Of a stretch of 64,000 nucleotides of DNA, positions 34,276 through 42,768 are shown in pieces. Source of the stretch: Sulfobacillus acidophilus (GTDB lineage Bacteria; Bacillota; Sulfobacillia; Sulfobacillales; Sulfobacillaceae); the NCBI GenBank assembly GCA_003023745.1, contig PXYV01000003.1, positions 1-64,000 of the forward strand, read 5' to 3'. The notes beneath the pieces are model-generated. The model saw nothing but the letters and a program-made list of their open reading frames with translations, searched no databases and was not told the origin of the DNA. Numbering within the stretch: the first letter of the stretch is position 1; each line of letters begins with the position of its first letter. The position numbers were made by a program, and so were the translations under genes.

Positions 34276-35109
34276 TTAGCTTTTCACGTTTATCGGACCA
34301 TATACCTGAGCAATAATTTGGTTTGCAACGCGCGTCATCGCGGACACCGTCGATTGAATTATTGAAGGAGTTACCAAGTTAGCCATCCCTATACTGGTAA
34401 TGACATATTCCGCATGAGCTTTTGGATCGAGAATCGGCACGGCTATGCCAAAAATCCCGGGAAAATGTTCTTCAATACTTACGGCGTATCCTACTTCACG
34501 CACTTTATTTAATTCCGCTAAATATTGGTCAGGATCCGTGATGCTCCGCTCGGTGTATCGCGGAAGTCCAATACGACGCAGAACTTTTCTGACTTCCTTC
34601 GGCTCCATCCAAGCCAGAAAGCATTTACCATGGGATCCAGCTGTCAGCGGGAAAGACTGACCGACCATCACCGAAATGTGAGGGTGTTCATGCGGCTCAT
34701 TCTTGGATAGGTATATAAATTCGTCATTGTTCACGCGCTGCGCCAATACCGCAGTAAGTTTAGTAGATTCCACAATATCTCCCAAACGATCCGCTATGAC
34801 TGTGTAAAGTTCAGTACTCTCCTTTGCCCGTTCACCTAATACGATCAGATACGGTCCTACAGAGTATTGTTTGGTTGAAGGGTTGTATGAAACCAGCGCA
34901 TTAGCTCGCAATGTATGCAACACCCTATAACATGTTGAGCGATTAGCACCAATAGCGTCAGAGATGTCGGCTAACGATCTGGGGCCAACACGATGACCAG
35001 ACAAATACCTAAGCACGTTTGCAGCGACGGTAACAGCCGGGGCGGTATATTCCGGTGTTTTAGACGTTTTGTTCGAAAAATTGTTGTGTGACATGCCGCT
35101 AGACTCCAC
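34276..35109 (-). CDS. IclR family transcriptional regulator
   Basis: This 277-residue IclR-type regulator has an N-terminal winged HTH (about 30-90: VAANVLRYLSGH, RSLADISDAIGANRSTCYRVLHTL, YSVGPYLIVLG) and a C-terminal ligand-binding GAF-like domain with SVMVGQSFPLTAGSHGKCFLAW, YAVSIEEHFPGIFGIAVPI and YVITSIGMANLV. Such regulators often sense an aromatic or organic-acid pathway intermediate and control an adjacent operon. GTG 35109 with AGGAGGAGG seven to ten bases upstream is kept. It heads the catabolic gene run and faces a divergent MaoC gene across a 214-base promoter region containing a perfect palindrome, so autoregulation and control of both directions are likely. Confidence 0.92.
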   Translation of the reverse strand: MESSGMSHNNFSNKTSKTPEYTAPAVTVAANVLRYLSGHRVGPRSLADISDAIGANRSTCYRVLHTLRANALVSYNPSTKQYSVGPYLIVLGERAKESTELYTVIADRLGDIVESTKLTAVLAQRVNNDEFIYLSKNEPHEHPHISVMVGQSFPLTAGSHGKCFLAWMEPKEVRKVLRRIGLPRYTERSITDPDQYLAELNKVREVGYAVSIEEHFPGIFGIAVPILDPKAHAEYVITSIGMANLVTPSIIQSTVSAMTRVANQIIAQVYGPINVKS

Positions 35110-35154
35110 CCCTAGCCCTCCTCCTCTTATTTGGACATTCGTTATACCATCTAT

Positions 35155-35183
35155 AAAATATATTATTACCAGTAAAACGTCAA
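35155..35183 (-). promoter_or_regulatory. Predicted sigma-A-type promoter for iclR and the catabolic operon
   Basis: Read on the minus strand, TTGACG (35183-35178), a 17-base spacer and TATTTT (35160-35155) give a good -35/-10 pair about 46 bases upstream of the regulator start. Confidence 0.6.
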
Positions 35184-35186
35184 GTC

Positions 35187-35215
35187 TTTTTCTTATGGCG
35201 ATCCTTCAATATAAT
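35187..35215 (+). promoter_or_regulatory. Predicted promoter for the divergent MaoC gene
   Basis: A perfect TATAAT (35210-35215) lies 17 bases after TTTTTC (35187-35192), a weak -35. The start of transcription would fall near 35222, inside the palindrome described separately. Confidence 0.5.
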
Positions 35216-35219
35216 CATT

Positions 35220-35233
35220 TGTAAAGATTTACA
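35220..35233. promoter_or_regulatory. Perfect palindrome TGTAAA-GA-TTTACA, putative IclR operator
   Basis: Six-base arms with a two-base centre lie between the divergent genes at the expected transcription start of the plus-strand gene. This is a typical size for an IclR-family half-site pair. Binding here would block the MaoC promoter directly. Confidence 0.55.
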
Positions 35234-35323
35234 TCTCTACCTCACCCAGCAGACTAGACTCTATGTGATGAAACAAATTACAGTGTCAATTAGCTATCTA
35301 GGAACTCACTAGGAAAGGTGATA

Positions 35324-35770
35324 ATGATGGGACAATTGTTCGAAGACATTTTAATTGGTGAACAGATAACCACGCCAGCCCGCACCATTACCGAAACCGA
35401 TGTTGTTCAGTTTGCACAACTCACCGGAGATTTTAATCCCTTACATACCGACCATGTTTATGCGCGGCATTCATCGTTTAAAGCTCCTATAGCGCATGGG
35501 TTACTCGGCCTCGGAATAGCTACTGGCCTTGTTGCTCGTTTGGGTATTTTTGACGAAGCGACAACTGCATTCCTTGCAATCGAAAATTGGTCATTTAAAC
35601 ATCCAATATTTTTCGGCGATACAATTCACGTTCAAATCACAGTATTGAACAAGAGAGACACTAAAGATGGAAAACATGGCATCGTCTATCGACAACTTAA
35701 CGTAATAAATCATCGCGATGAACTGGTCCAAACCGGGGTTTTTGTCGCAATGATTAAGAAACGCATATGA
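35324..35770 (+). CDS. MaoC-type (R)-enoyl-CoA hydratase
   Basis: This 148-residue single hot-dog hydratase is the only plus-strand gene of the catabolic region. It has the full hydratase-2 motif FAQLTGDFNPLHTD (Asp, Asn, His) followed by FKAPIAHGLLGLGIATGL, and the C-terminal strand VIYRQ-like GIVYRQLNVINHRDELVQ. Length equals PhaJ-type enzymes. It should hydrate enoyl-CoA to (R)-3-hydroxyacyl-CoA. ATG 35324 or the ATG directly after follows AGGAAAGG; the GTG at 35318 overlaps that site. It is divergently transcribed from the IclR gene and probably regulated by it. Confidence 0.9.
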   Translation: MMGQLFEDILIGEQITTPARTITETDVVQFAQLTGDFNPLHTDHVYARHSSFKAPIAHGLLGLGIATGLVARLGIFDEATTAFLAIENWSFKHPIFFGDTIHVQITVLNKRDTKDGKHGIVYRQLNVINHRDELVQTGVFVAMIKKRI

Positions 35771-36196
35771 ATGCGAGTCTCAACTGAATTCATAAGCAAG
35801 CCGGCGACCATTCCAGTCGTGTCTGAATTTTATCACCGCCGTCGGTAGATACCTTTGGAGACTTTGCAACGGCTACTCCCTGTCACCTGTAAATCGGAAA
35901 AGTAGGTATGAAGACTGGTATTTCTGGAGCCACTTCCCTTAGTGCTCCGGGTTAAATTCGCTGTCTGCATTGATTTATCTTCTACCTCTACGCTCGGTCC
36001 CCTAGAGTATCGCCACCACGGACGCGCATCCAGAATTCCCCAGCCGCACCATGCACGCTCTGCATCCGCGCCGCTGGGACAAGGACCCACGACAAGAACA
36101 TCCGCTCCCCGGCCCCAGAATCGGTTCGGAGGCGTCGATCGTCCAGACAGCCCATAAGGGACTTTTCTCGGCCAAACAATGCGAGACTCCAAATCT
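35771..36196. other. Intergenic, nothing recognised
   Basis: About 425 bases between the MaoC gene and a truncated ABC ATPase. Open frames exist on both strands, but none shows a family motif. It is probably decayed sequence at the edge of the cluster. Confidence 0.4.
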
Positions 36197-37290
36197 CTAT
36201 TTAAAATTACGATACGCGAGATATAGATTAAAGAACATGCTCAGCATAACACGGCTCCACAATTTGACGTTCCGACAGAGACCCATATTTCGAGCGGTGC
36301 GAAGGCCGTGAAACACGAGAACTCTATTGCTTAAGTGCGCCAAGTCCTCATGTTCATTGCTAACGAGCACTAGCGTAGTTCCTTTGTCCGCCAGGGCTTT
36401 AAGCAAATAAAAAATATCCCGCTTCGCACCGACATCGACGCCCTGGGTTGGTTCGTGTAACACCAGAACCAGAGGAGCACTTTTGACCCACTTCGCCAAA
36501 ACCGCCTTTTGCTGATTGCCCCCTGATAAACGACTCATCGCCAAATCACCTCGCGGTGGGCGTACTAATAATTCTTGAAGGGCCTCTTGAACATTCTGAC
36601 ACTCGCAAAAGCTTCGTCGGAAACCGCGTCTGACAAATTCACTCACCCGGGGGAGGCTGACATGTCTCCCACTGTTAATGTCATGGCCGCCCCTTTTACG
36701 CGCCGATCGCCCGGAACGACAGCCAATCCTGCTTTGCGGCGAAATAGTTCGCCCGTCAATCATGACTCGGCCGCGAAAAACCCCCACATCAGAGTTGAAG
36801 GCCTCTGGAAACCGTGCAAACCCGGGCCCGAGCAATCCCGTCAATCCAAGAATTTCTCCGCGTCGAGCCTTGAAAGTCACAGGACCTATTCCAGGCCCTT
36901 GGAGGTCTTCGATTTGAAGGTGCATGTTGGTGTCTCGCTTGTCCGACAACGCGGGGTAAATCGTTGCAATGCGGCTACCTACAATCCACTCCACCAACTC
37001 GGTCTGGGACGTCTCGTCGGTGGATAACAGTCCGACAAAGTCGCCCTCTCTTAACACCGTCACACGCTGGGTTATGGAAAGAATTTCGTCGATGCGGTGA
37101 CTGACAATAACCACTCCTAGACTACGAGCGGTCACGGAATGAAGAGCGGAGAACACTTTCGCCACTTCGTCAGAGCCAAGGGAGGCCGTTGGTTCATCCA
37201 AAACCAGAACGCCCCGACGCCGACTCCCTAACTCGTGAACGGCCCTCGCAATCAGGGCTTCGGCATAGTATCGGGAACCAGCATGGTTGA
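36197..37290 (-). pseudogene. Sugar-type ABC transporter ATPase (RbsA/MglA-like), truncated and frameshifted
   Basis: The remnant starts in mid-protein at the first Walker B (VLVLDEPTASLGSDEV, coding traced back to about 37290) and continues through the switch His (VVIVSHRIDEI). It then enters the second nucleotide-binding half (FKARRGEILGLTGLLGPG in place of a normal Walker A) and the second signature LSGGNQQKAVLAKW, LHEPTQGVDVGAKRDIF. A run of Arg/Ser-rich nonsense after GRTISPQSRIG shows a frame change where GY-VPEDRKRGG would be expected. Two fused ABC domains are normal for ribose/galactose importers of about 500 residues; here the first Walker A is lost, replaced by IS sequence. No permease or binding protein remains. 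Confidence 0.75.
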
Positions 37291-37320
37291 GCGGTCGAAT
37301 TTAATATTGGACATCCCGCG

Positions 37321-37346
37321 ATCGATGATGTAAATCGATGATGTAA
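37321..37346. repeat. 13-bp tandem direct repeat
   Basis: ATCGATGATGTAA occurs twice in a row at the junction between the truncated ABC gene and the transposase remnant. It could reflect a duplication left by insertion or slippage. Confidence 0.6.
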
Positions 37347-37355
37347 GATGAATTC

Positions 37356-38600
37356 ATGACAACATTATCGACGGACACATCCTTCCCGTTGGCAGACCTT
37401 AATGGATCAACACCATTATTTGGGGTTTCCCGGCTTCGTGGGCGAACGCCTGTATCAGGTTGCCGAATGGCAGGGGCGTTGGCTGGCCCTGATTGGCTGG
37501 ACGGCTGCCGCCTATCGCAGTCGAGCGCGCGACACGTGGATTGGCTGGACGGACGAGCAACGCCGGTGGCGGTTGCGCTTTGTGGCGAATAATGCCCGTT
37601 TTCTGATTCTGCCCGACGCCCACGTCTTGCATCTCGGCTCCCGGGTCATGGGCTTGGCACTTCGCCGCCTGAGCCGGGATTGGCACGCGATTCATGGGCA
37701 TCCGGTGGTTCTGGCAGAAACGTTCATCGACCCGTCCCGCTTTCGCGGGACGGTCTATTGGGCAGCCAACTGGCACGACGTCGGCACGACCCTCGGGTTC
37801 GGGCGTCATCACGGCAGCTATCAGTGGCACGGTCTAGTGAAACGGATGGCGTTGCGTCCTTTAGTCCCACAAGCCCAGACCTGGCTCACGGCGGCCTGGG
37901 ATGTGCCGGCATTTATTCCCGGGGGGGCCTCCCTCATGCTCTCTCTACGGAATCTCTCGCCACGGGACGTCGGAGCTTAATGGCCCGCTTGGCGACGTTA
38001 CCGGATGTCCGCAAGCCGCGGCGTCCGGCATGCCTATGCCACGGTGCTCACCATCGCATTAGCGGCTATTGCGGCCGGATGCACGAGTCTTCTGGCCATC
38101 GGCGAATGGGCCAGCGGCCTAACCCAAGATCAATTAGCGACGCTACAAGCCGCACGATTCAAAGGGCGGTACATCCCGCCGAGCGAATCGGCCATTCGGC
38201 GCACCTTACAACAGAGTGATGCCGCAGCATTGGACGGCATCTTAGCAGACTGGATGGCCGAGCACGGGATCCCCGACGCCATCGCGTGCGATGGCAAAAC
38301 GGCCCGAGGCTCGGGGAATGCGACCACCAAGACGCGGCACTTGGTGTCCGCCGTCATTCACGGTACGACGCGGGTGATCGCCCAAACAGCGGTGGATGAG
38401 AAATCGAACGAAATTCCCGCGATGTATACGTTGTTGGATGCACTCGACTTCACGGGCACCTTGGTCGCCGCCGACGCGATGCATACGCAGCGCGAACTGG
38501 CCACCGATCTCGTGTAGAACAAACACGCGGACTATCTCCTGATTGCCAAAGGCAATCAGCCCACGTGCGACCGGCAGGTCGCAGTTCTTGTTAGTGAAAG
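37356..38600 (+). mobile_element. DUF4338-ISAs1 transposase remnant
   Basis: Two plus-strand frames form one broken transposase. The first (37402-37980) is a DUF4338 (DruA-like) domain: VGERLYQVAEWQGRWLALIG, RFVANNARFLILP, ETFIDPSRFRGTVYWAANW. The second (38005-38517) is the ISAs1 DDE part: LTQDQLATL, SESAIRRTLQQSDAAALD, the first Asp in IACDGKTARGSG, HLVSAVIHGTTRVIAQ, KSNEIPAMYTLLDAL and the second Asp in VAADAMHTQ. A frame change lies near 37980-38005 and an in-frame TAG at 38515-38517 precedes NKHADYLLIAKGNQPT. The C-terminal third is missing. It is therefore inactive. Confidence 0.75.
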
Positions 38601-39640
38601 TCTGACCCGTGCGAGTTAACTCGTTCAAGTGCGGTAGGCAACAATGGCAAGGTGTTCGCCGTAAGGCGAAATCTGATGGGCCTGAGCCAAATTTCGGGGC
38701 CGTAACGGGCGGCAGTTTCTGCCGCCGTCAGCGCTAGCGCTGGGAACTGATAGGCTAGCGTCACCCGTTGGCGGACGGCATCGAGGGGCCGCAACAGTAA
38801 TTTTCGCCGGAGTTTCGTGTGGCCCGCCCAGATCAAGGCGAGGGGCGCGACCGTGTCCATGGCAAAATTCAATAGCAGGCGCAGTTCTTGGAGCACCTGG
38901 GGGGACAAGCAGTCATACGCGCTAACCTAAGCCTGTCGCATCGCATTGGAGTAGGCGTTTACGAGGGCGCTCCACAAGCGGCGTCGCCCATGCGCGGGAA
39001 TCCCGGCGCCAATCGGCCAGATTGACCAGGTCCCCGGCCCGGACGCGCAAGCGCGTCAGCGATTCGGCCCCCTGGGCATCCGTGATCTCCACGTGTTCCC
39101 CCTGGCGGGTGCCTCAATGCCACTGGACATGCAGACGCCAGGGGGTCCCCGGGCTTCCGGGACATTGCACGGTGGTGCCGTCGGTCAGAATGAGACGAAA
39201 GCGGCTTTTGACCGTTGTGCCCAGTCCCCGTGCACGGAACCATTGGTCCAAGATAAAGCCCAGCCACGCGGGCGCGTGGCGCAAGCGTTTGAGGACCGCC
39301 ACAGCGGAGCCGTGGGCGAGGTCGATGCACCGGGCCCACGCGGCAGTGGTCCGTAACGACCAATCGTTCCAGGCATCGGTCAAAATCAACCGAAGCAGAG
39401 TTTCGGCTGACCGCATGGCCCGTCAGCGCCGAATGGCACCACACGTCCAAGCAGCCTCTTGCCAGCCCGCCGGCAGAAAATGGGTTAACACCGCCCATTG
39501 GTCGTCGAGTTCGGTCGGGGTCGGGGCGGCCCTGTGTTCTGTGTCCGTCATCTCCGTTGTCATCTCCGTCCAATAGAATGGGTACCCATCGGACTTCGCG
39601 ACGGCATGGTCAAATTCCTTTACGTCTACACAATCCATTC
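38591..39640 (-). mobile_element. IS4-family transposase remnant
   Basis: Minus-strand fragments reconstruct an IS4-type DDE transposase. The N-terminal piece is LDDQWAVLTHFLPAGWQEAAW. A TGA follows AIRR, after which the frame continues AMRSAETLLRLILTDAW and LKRLRHAPAWLGFILDQWF, with the first catalytic Asp in LTDGTTVQCPGSPG. A second TGA follows VQWH, then EHVEITDAQGAESLTRLRV and AGDLVNLADW. Downstream a piece in another frame (38591-38908: LRRKLLLRPLDAVRQRVTLA) is the C-terminal end. Two stops and a frame change make it dead. It abuts the ISAs1 remnant, so one element probably inserted into the other. Confidence 0.7.
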
Positions 39641-39865
39641 AAAAGTTAGCGCTTATGGGATGACGACCACCCATTCAGATGCAGTTGGATGTCGGCTTCG
39701 GCACCTCCTGGAGAGATCTCGCGCCATTGGCCGCGAGACGTTTATTTGCGCGTGCCGCAGGAAGTATCCCGTTGCAGGAAATGTTGAATGGACCCTTACT
39801 GGCATCGAACAATTCTCGGTACCAAACCATCCCTGCATCAGGCACCTTGGATGACGTGTCGCGAT

Positions 39866-39894
39866 TTTCGAGGCCAGCCCAATCGTGATAAAAT
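39866..39894 (+). promoter_or_regulatory. Predicted promoter of miaB (extended -10)
   Basis: TGaTAAAAT (39886-39894) is an extended -10 box; TTTCGA (39866-39871) lies 17 bases before it as a weak -35. The 225 bases upstream (39641-39865) contain no recognised gene. Confidence 0.5.
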
Positions 39895-39907
39895 AACATG
39901 ACATGTT
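39895..39907. promoter_or_regulatory. Perfect palindrome AACATG-A-CATGTT at the miaB transcription start
   Basis: Six-base arms around a central A follow the -10 box directly. It is a plausible repressor site; the regulator is unknown. Confidence 0.4.
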
Positions 39908-39923
39908 CAAGGGGGGCGATACG

Positions 39924-41312
39924 GTGCACCAGCTCAGGTATCTCATTAAAACGTATGGCTGTCAGATGAATGAGCGGGATTCAGAAATCATGGCCGGTCA
40001 ATTGGATCAATTGGGATATCAGGCGACATTCAGCGAAGCGGATGCGGATTTGATTGTTGTTAACACGTGTGCCGTGCGCAAAAGTGCTGAGGACCACGCG
40101 TTGGGCTATATCGGGCAATTGCGCCAAGTGAAGATGGAGCGGCCGGAGGTGACAATTGCGGTTGCTGGATGTATGGCGCAAGAACCCGGCACCATCGCGT
40201 GGCTAACGAAGCATGCACCTCAGGTCGATGTAGTGTTTGGCACCCACAACTTGCATCAGTTGCCCGAGCTATTGGAGCGAGCTGAACACTCAGATGAAAT
40301 GATTGTGGACGTATGGCAATCAGCTGGTGAGGTTGTGGAACACCTCCCTTCCCGCCGTAAAGACGGGGTTAGGGCGTTTGTGAATATCATCTATGGGTGT
40401 GATAAGTTTTGCACGTATTGCATTGTGCCCTTTACCCGGGGCAAAGAGCGCTCGCGAGAAATGCAGCCAATTATTGCCGAAGTGCAGGCTCTGGCTCGCC
40501 AGGGCTTTCAGGACGTGACAGTGTTGGGTCAAAACGTCAACTCTTACGGTCACGATTTGGACCCCGCGCGCGACTTAGCGGACTTGTTGCGTGAACTCGA
40601 GAAGATTGATGGAATCCGCTGGCTTCGATATACAACATCTCATCCGCGCGATTTTAGCCAAAAATTAATTGACACCATTGCAGCCTCGAACAAAATTACT
40701 CGTCACGTGCATTTACCGGTTCAAGCCGGGTCAAATCCAATTTTGAAACGTATGAACCGAAAATATACGAAGGAGTCGTATTTAGATCTAATCGCACGGG
40801 TCAAAAGCCGTATTCCCGACGCATCTTTGACTACGGATATCATTGTAGGGTTTCCGGGCGAAAGCGAAGCCGATTTTGAACAGACGTTGGAATTAGTCCG
40901 TACGGTGCGGTATGATGCCGCTTTTACGTTCATTTATTCGGCGCGAGAAAAAACGCCAGCTGCTCGCTGGGAGGGGCGCGATCCGGTTCCTCCGCAGGTT
41001 AAGAAAGACCGCCTCAATCGCTTAATGGAATTGCAGTATAAGATTAGTCTGGAGGCTAACCAGGCGCTAATTGGACGCCAGCAGTTAGTGCTGGTGGAGG
41101 GAGTTAGCAAGAAGAGCGCGCGAATCTGGGCCGGCCGGACGCAGAGCAACAAAGTGGTATTGATCGACCGGGACCCCGCCGTGGACCTTTTGGACCGATT
41201 TGTTCCGGTGCGCATTACCGGCGCCAAAACGTTTTATCTTTCAGGACACATCTCCGGGAGGCCGCTGGAAGGACCCGAAGTGCGTCGGATTGCGCTGCCT
41301 ATGGCAAATTAA
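39924..41312 (+). CDS. miaB: tRNA-2-methylthio-N6-dimethylallyladenosine synthase MiaB
   Basis: This 462-residue radical-SAM methylthiotransferase acts on i6A37 of tRNA. The N-terminal MTTase domain binds one Fe-S cluster through KTYGCQMNERDSE, VNTCAVRKSAEDH and VAGCMAQEPG. The radical SAM domain has the triad CDKFCTYCIVPFTRG, then HLPVQAGSNPILKRMNR and DIIVGFPGESEADFEQTL. A C-terminal TRAM domain (about 385-450, VLVEGVSKK to FYLSGH) follows. GTG 39924 is chosen because AAGGGGGG ends seven bases upstream; the ATG at 39903 would read through it. It stands alone after IS debris and ends in a bidirectional terminator. The family call is secure. Confidence 0.97.
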   Translation: MHQLRYLIKTYGCQMNERDSEIMAGQLDQLGYQATFSEADADLIVVNTCAVRKSAEDHALGYIGQLRQVKMERPEVTIAVAGCMAQEPGTIAWLTKHAPQVDVVFGTHNLHQLPELLERAEHSDEMIVDVWQSAGEVVEHLPSRRKDGVRAFVNIIYGCDKFCTYCIVPFTRGKERSREMQPIIAEVQALARQGFQDVTVLGQNVNSYGHDLDPARDLADLLRELEKIDGIRWLRYTTSHPRDFSQKLIDTIAASNKITRHVHLPVQAGSNPILKRMNRKYTKESYLDLIARVKSRIPDASLTTDIIVGFPGESEADFEQTLELVRTVRYDAAFTFIYSAREKTPAARWEGRDPVPPQVKKDRLNRLMELQYKISLEANQALIGRQQLVLVEGVSKKSARIWAGRTQSNKVVLIDRDPAVDLLDRFVPVRITGAKTFYLSGHISGRPLEGPEVRRIALPMAN

Positions 41313-41338
41313 AAGAGCAGCGGCTGTGCTGCTCTTTT
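41311..41338. terminator. Bidirectional rho-independent terminator
   Basis: AAAAGAGCAGC, loop GGCTGT, GCTGCTCTTTT: an 11-bp perfect stem with A-run and T-run on either side. It starts in the miaB stop codon and also serves the convergent lipoprotein gene on the minus strand. Confidence 0.92.
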
Positions 41339-41354
41339 CTTCACGAATGTGACA

Positions 41355-42650
41355 CTACGGGCGCGTGGTTTTTCGTAAAATTTTCTTGGCTTTATGAGCC
41401 GGAGCTATCAGCGTCTTTCTTGCTGGACCGCGTGCCTTGTTTTTGATGCGATTGCCCGTGCGTTTTATTTTGGTCGCTGTTTTTTTGGCGGCGTGCTGCG
41501 GGGAGACTTTAGGCCGCGCGGCGTTGGTTGTGCCCGCAGAAGATTTGGCGGCCGGTGTAGACATTGCCTTGGCGACAGTGTTCCACCACTGAGCGTCTTC
41601 GTATCCAATTCGCCATACCGCAACCCCGCCCAGGTGGTATTGTTTTGCTAAGGCGATGCGATCTGCGGCGGCGCGGTCGTTTTCGAACCAAATGATATGC
41701 GTGTTACCGTTGACGGTGTATTTGTCGTAAGCGTCCTTGTCTCGAGGGTTCCAAGTATAGATTCCGTATTTGTGCTGATGCATCACTTTTAGCGGAATGG
41801 TCGTCGCTGCAGTAGACCCGTTCGTCCACAGGTACCCGTAGTCCGCTATCCCTAAATAGAGTTTAGAAGGCTGAATCCCCGCCTTGAGCGCTGTGGTGAT
41901 GGACTTCTTGACCCAGGCGTAGGGGGCCACGGGTCCCGGCGGTGTCCCGCTGCCATGCAAGTCGTACGCCATCAGCACCATGGAATCCACGGCTTTGTCC
42001 AAAGCCGCAAAGTTGTATGCGGCACTTTGACCGTTCCCAGACGTCAAAGGGACAACGGACATCGAGAGCACCGTACCTTTGGGCATGGCTTTATCCAGCT
42101 GCTGCATGAATGTAGTGAGATCTGCCCTGTCCGTAGACTTGAGCAACTGAAAATCAATCTGCGCGCCAGCGTACTTCTTGGCCTTGACTAATGCGACAAT
42201 ATTATGGATGGCCATGCTGCGGGTGGTTTGAGACCGTAAGAATCTATCAGTTCCAGCAGCATTATTGAACAACGGCATCAGTGGCAAATGCGCTTGGGCA
42301 GCCAGGGTGGCGACGTTGCCTTCAGGTTTGGAAATAATTGACCCCGACGGCGACACCTCATACCAAAATGGTGCAAGGTAGGTAACGATGCCGGGGTGAG
42401 CCTCGATTAGCGCAAACGGGTCGGGAGTCACCGTGCTCATCGATTGATCGTAGAACGCAATCATTTTGAGGGGCGCGCCACTTGCCTTGGTGGCCGCGCC
42501 GAGTTTCTTGCTAGAGTTTCTAGTGCTCACGGACGAGCGTGAGGCATTGGTATTGGCTTTGGACTGAGGGGCTGGCGTGGTACCGCACCCACCCGCCCAC
42601 GCCGAAGCGATTGCAGTGGAGATTAACCACGGTGCAAACGTCCTTTTCAT
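41355..42650 (-). CDS. Lipoprotein with GH18 fold, catalytic acid replaced
   Basis: This 431-residue secreted protein begins MKRTFAPWLISTAIASAWAG and then GC: a signal peptide with a lipobox-like AGGC (Cys22), so it is probably membrane-anchored outside the cell. After a Ser/Asn-rich linker, residues about 62-365 form a glycosyl-hydrolase-18 barrel (LKMIAFYDQSMSTV, YLAPFWYEVSPSG, VLMAYDLHGSGTPPGPVAPY, KLYLGIADYGY, HIIWFENDRAAADRIALAK, LGGVAVWRIGYED). This is close to YaaH/SleL-type spore and cell-wall proteins. The DxxDxDxE catalytic motif reads AGAQIDFQ: only Asp166 remains and the proton-donor Glu is Gln168. The C-terminal 45 residues are a Lys/Arg-rich tail. It is likely a sugar-binding, non-hydrolytic protein. 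AGGAGG lies six bases before ATG 42650. Confidence 0.8.
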   Translation of the reverse strand: MKRTFAPWLISTAIASAWAGGCGTTPAPQSKANTNASRSSVSTRNSSKKLGAATKASGAPLKMIAFYDQSMSTVTPDPFALIEAHPGIVTYLAPFWYEVSPSGSIISKPEGNVATLAAQAHLPLMPLFNNAAGTDRFLRSQTTRSMAIHNIVALVKAKKYAGAQIDFQLLKSTDRADLTTFMQQLDKAMPKGTVLSMSVVPLTSGNGQSAAYNFAALDKAVDSMVLMAYDLHGSGTPPGPVAPYAWVKKSITTALKAGIQPSKLYLGIADYGYLWTNGSTAATTIPLKVMHQHKYGIYTWNPRDKDAYDKYTVNGNTHIIWFENDRAAADRIALAKQYHLGGVAVWRIGYEDAQWWNTVAKAMSTPAAKSSAGTTNAARPKVSPQHAAKKTATKIKRTGNRIKNKARGPARKTLIAPAHKAKKILRKTTRP

Positions 42651-42768
42651 AGTCTTCCCTCCTGTCGACTGTTGTACGCACCGCATCGGTCTGGTTCGCT
42701 CATGTACGGGCATATTATGAGAAGATGGCGTGCCATTCATACTGGCAGTCCAGCCCAGGAGGTGACCA

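Noticed and set aside
35833-36192. Minus-strand 119-residue ORF rich in Trp/Gly/Arg
   Set aside because: No family motif, no ribosome-binding site, and overlapping open frames on both strands.
38959-39573. Minus-strand 204-residue ORF
   Set aside because: Shadow frame of the IS4 transposase remnant; Pro/Arg/Gly-rich and without motifs.
42651-42740. Upstream extension of the GH18-like protein
   Set aside because: AGGAGG directly before ATG 42650 and the signal peptide beginning there show the true start.
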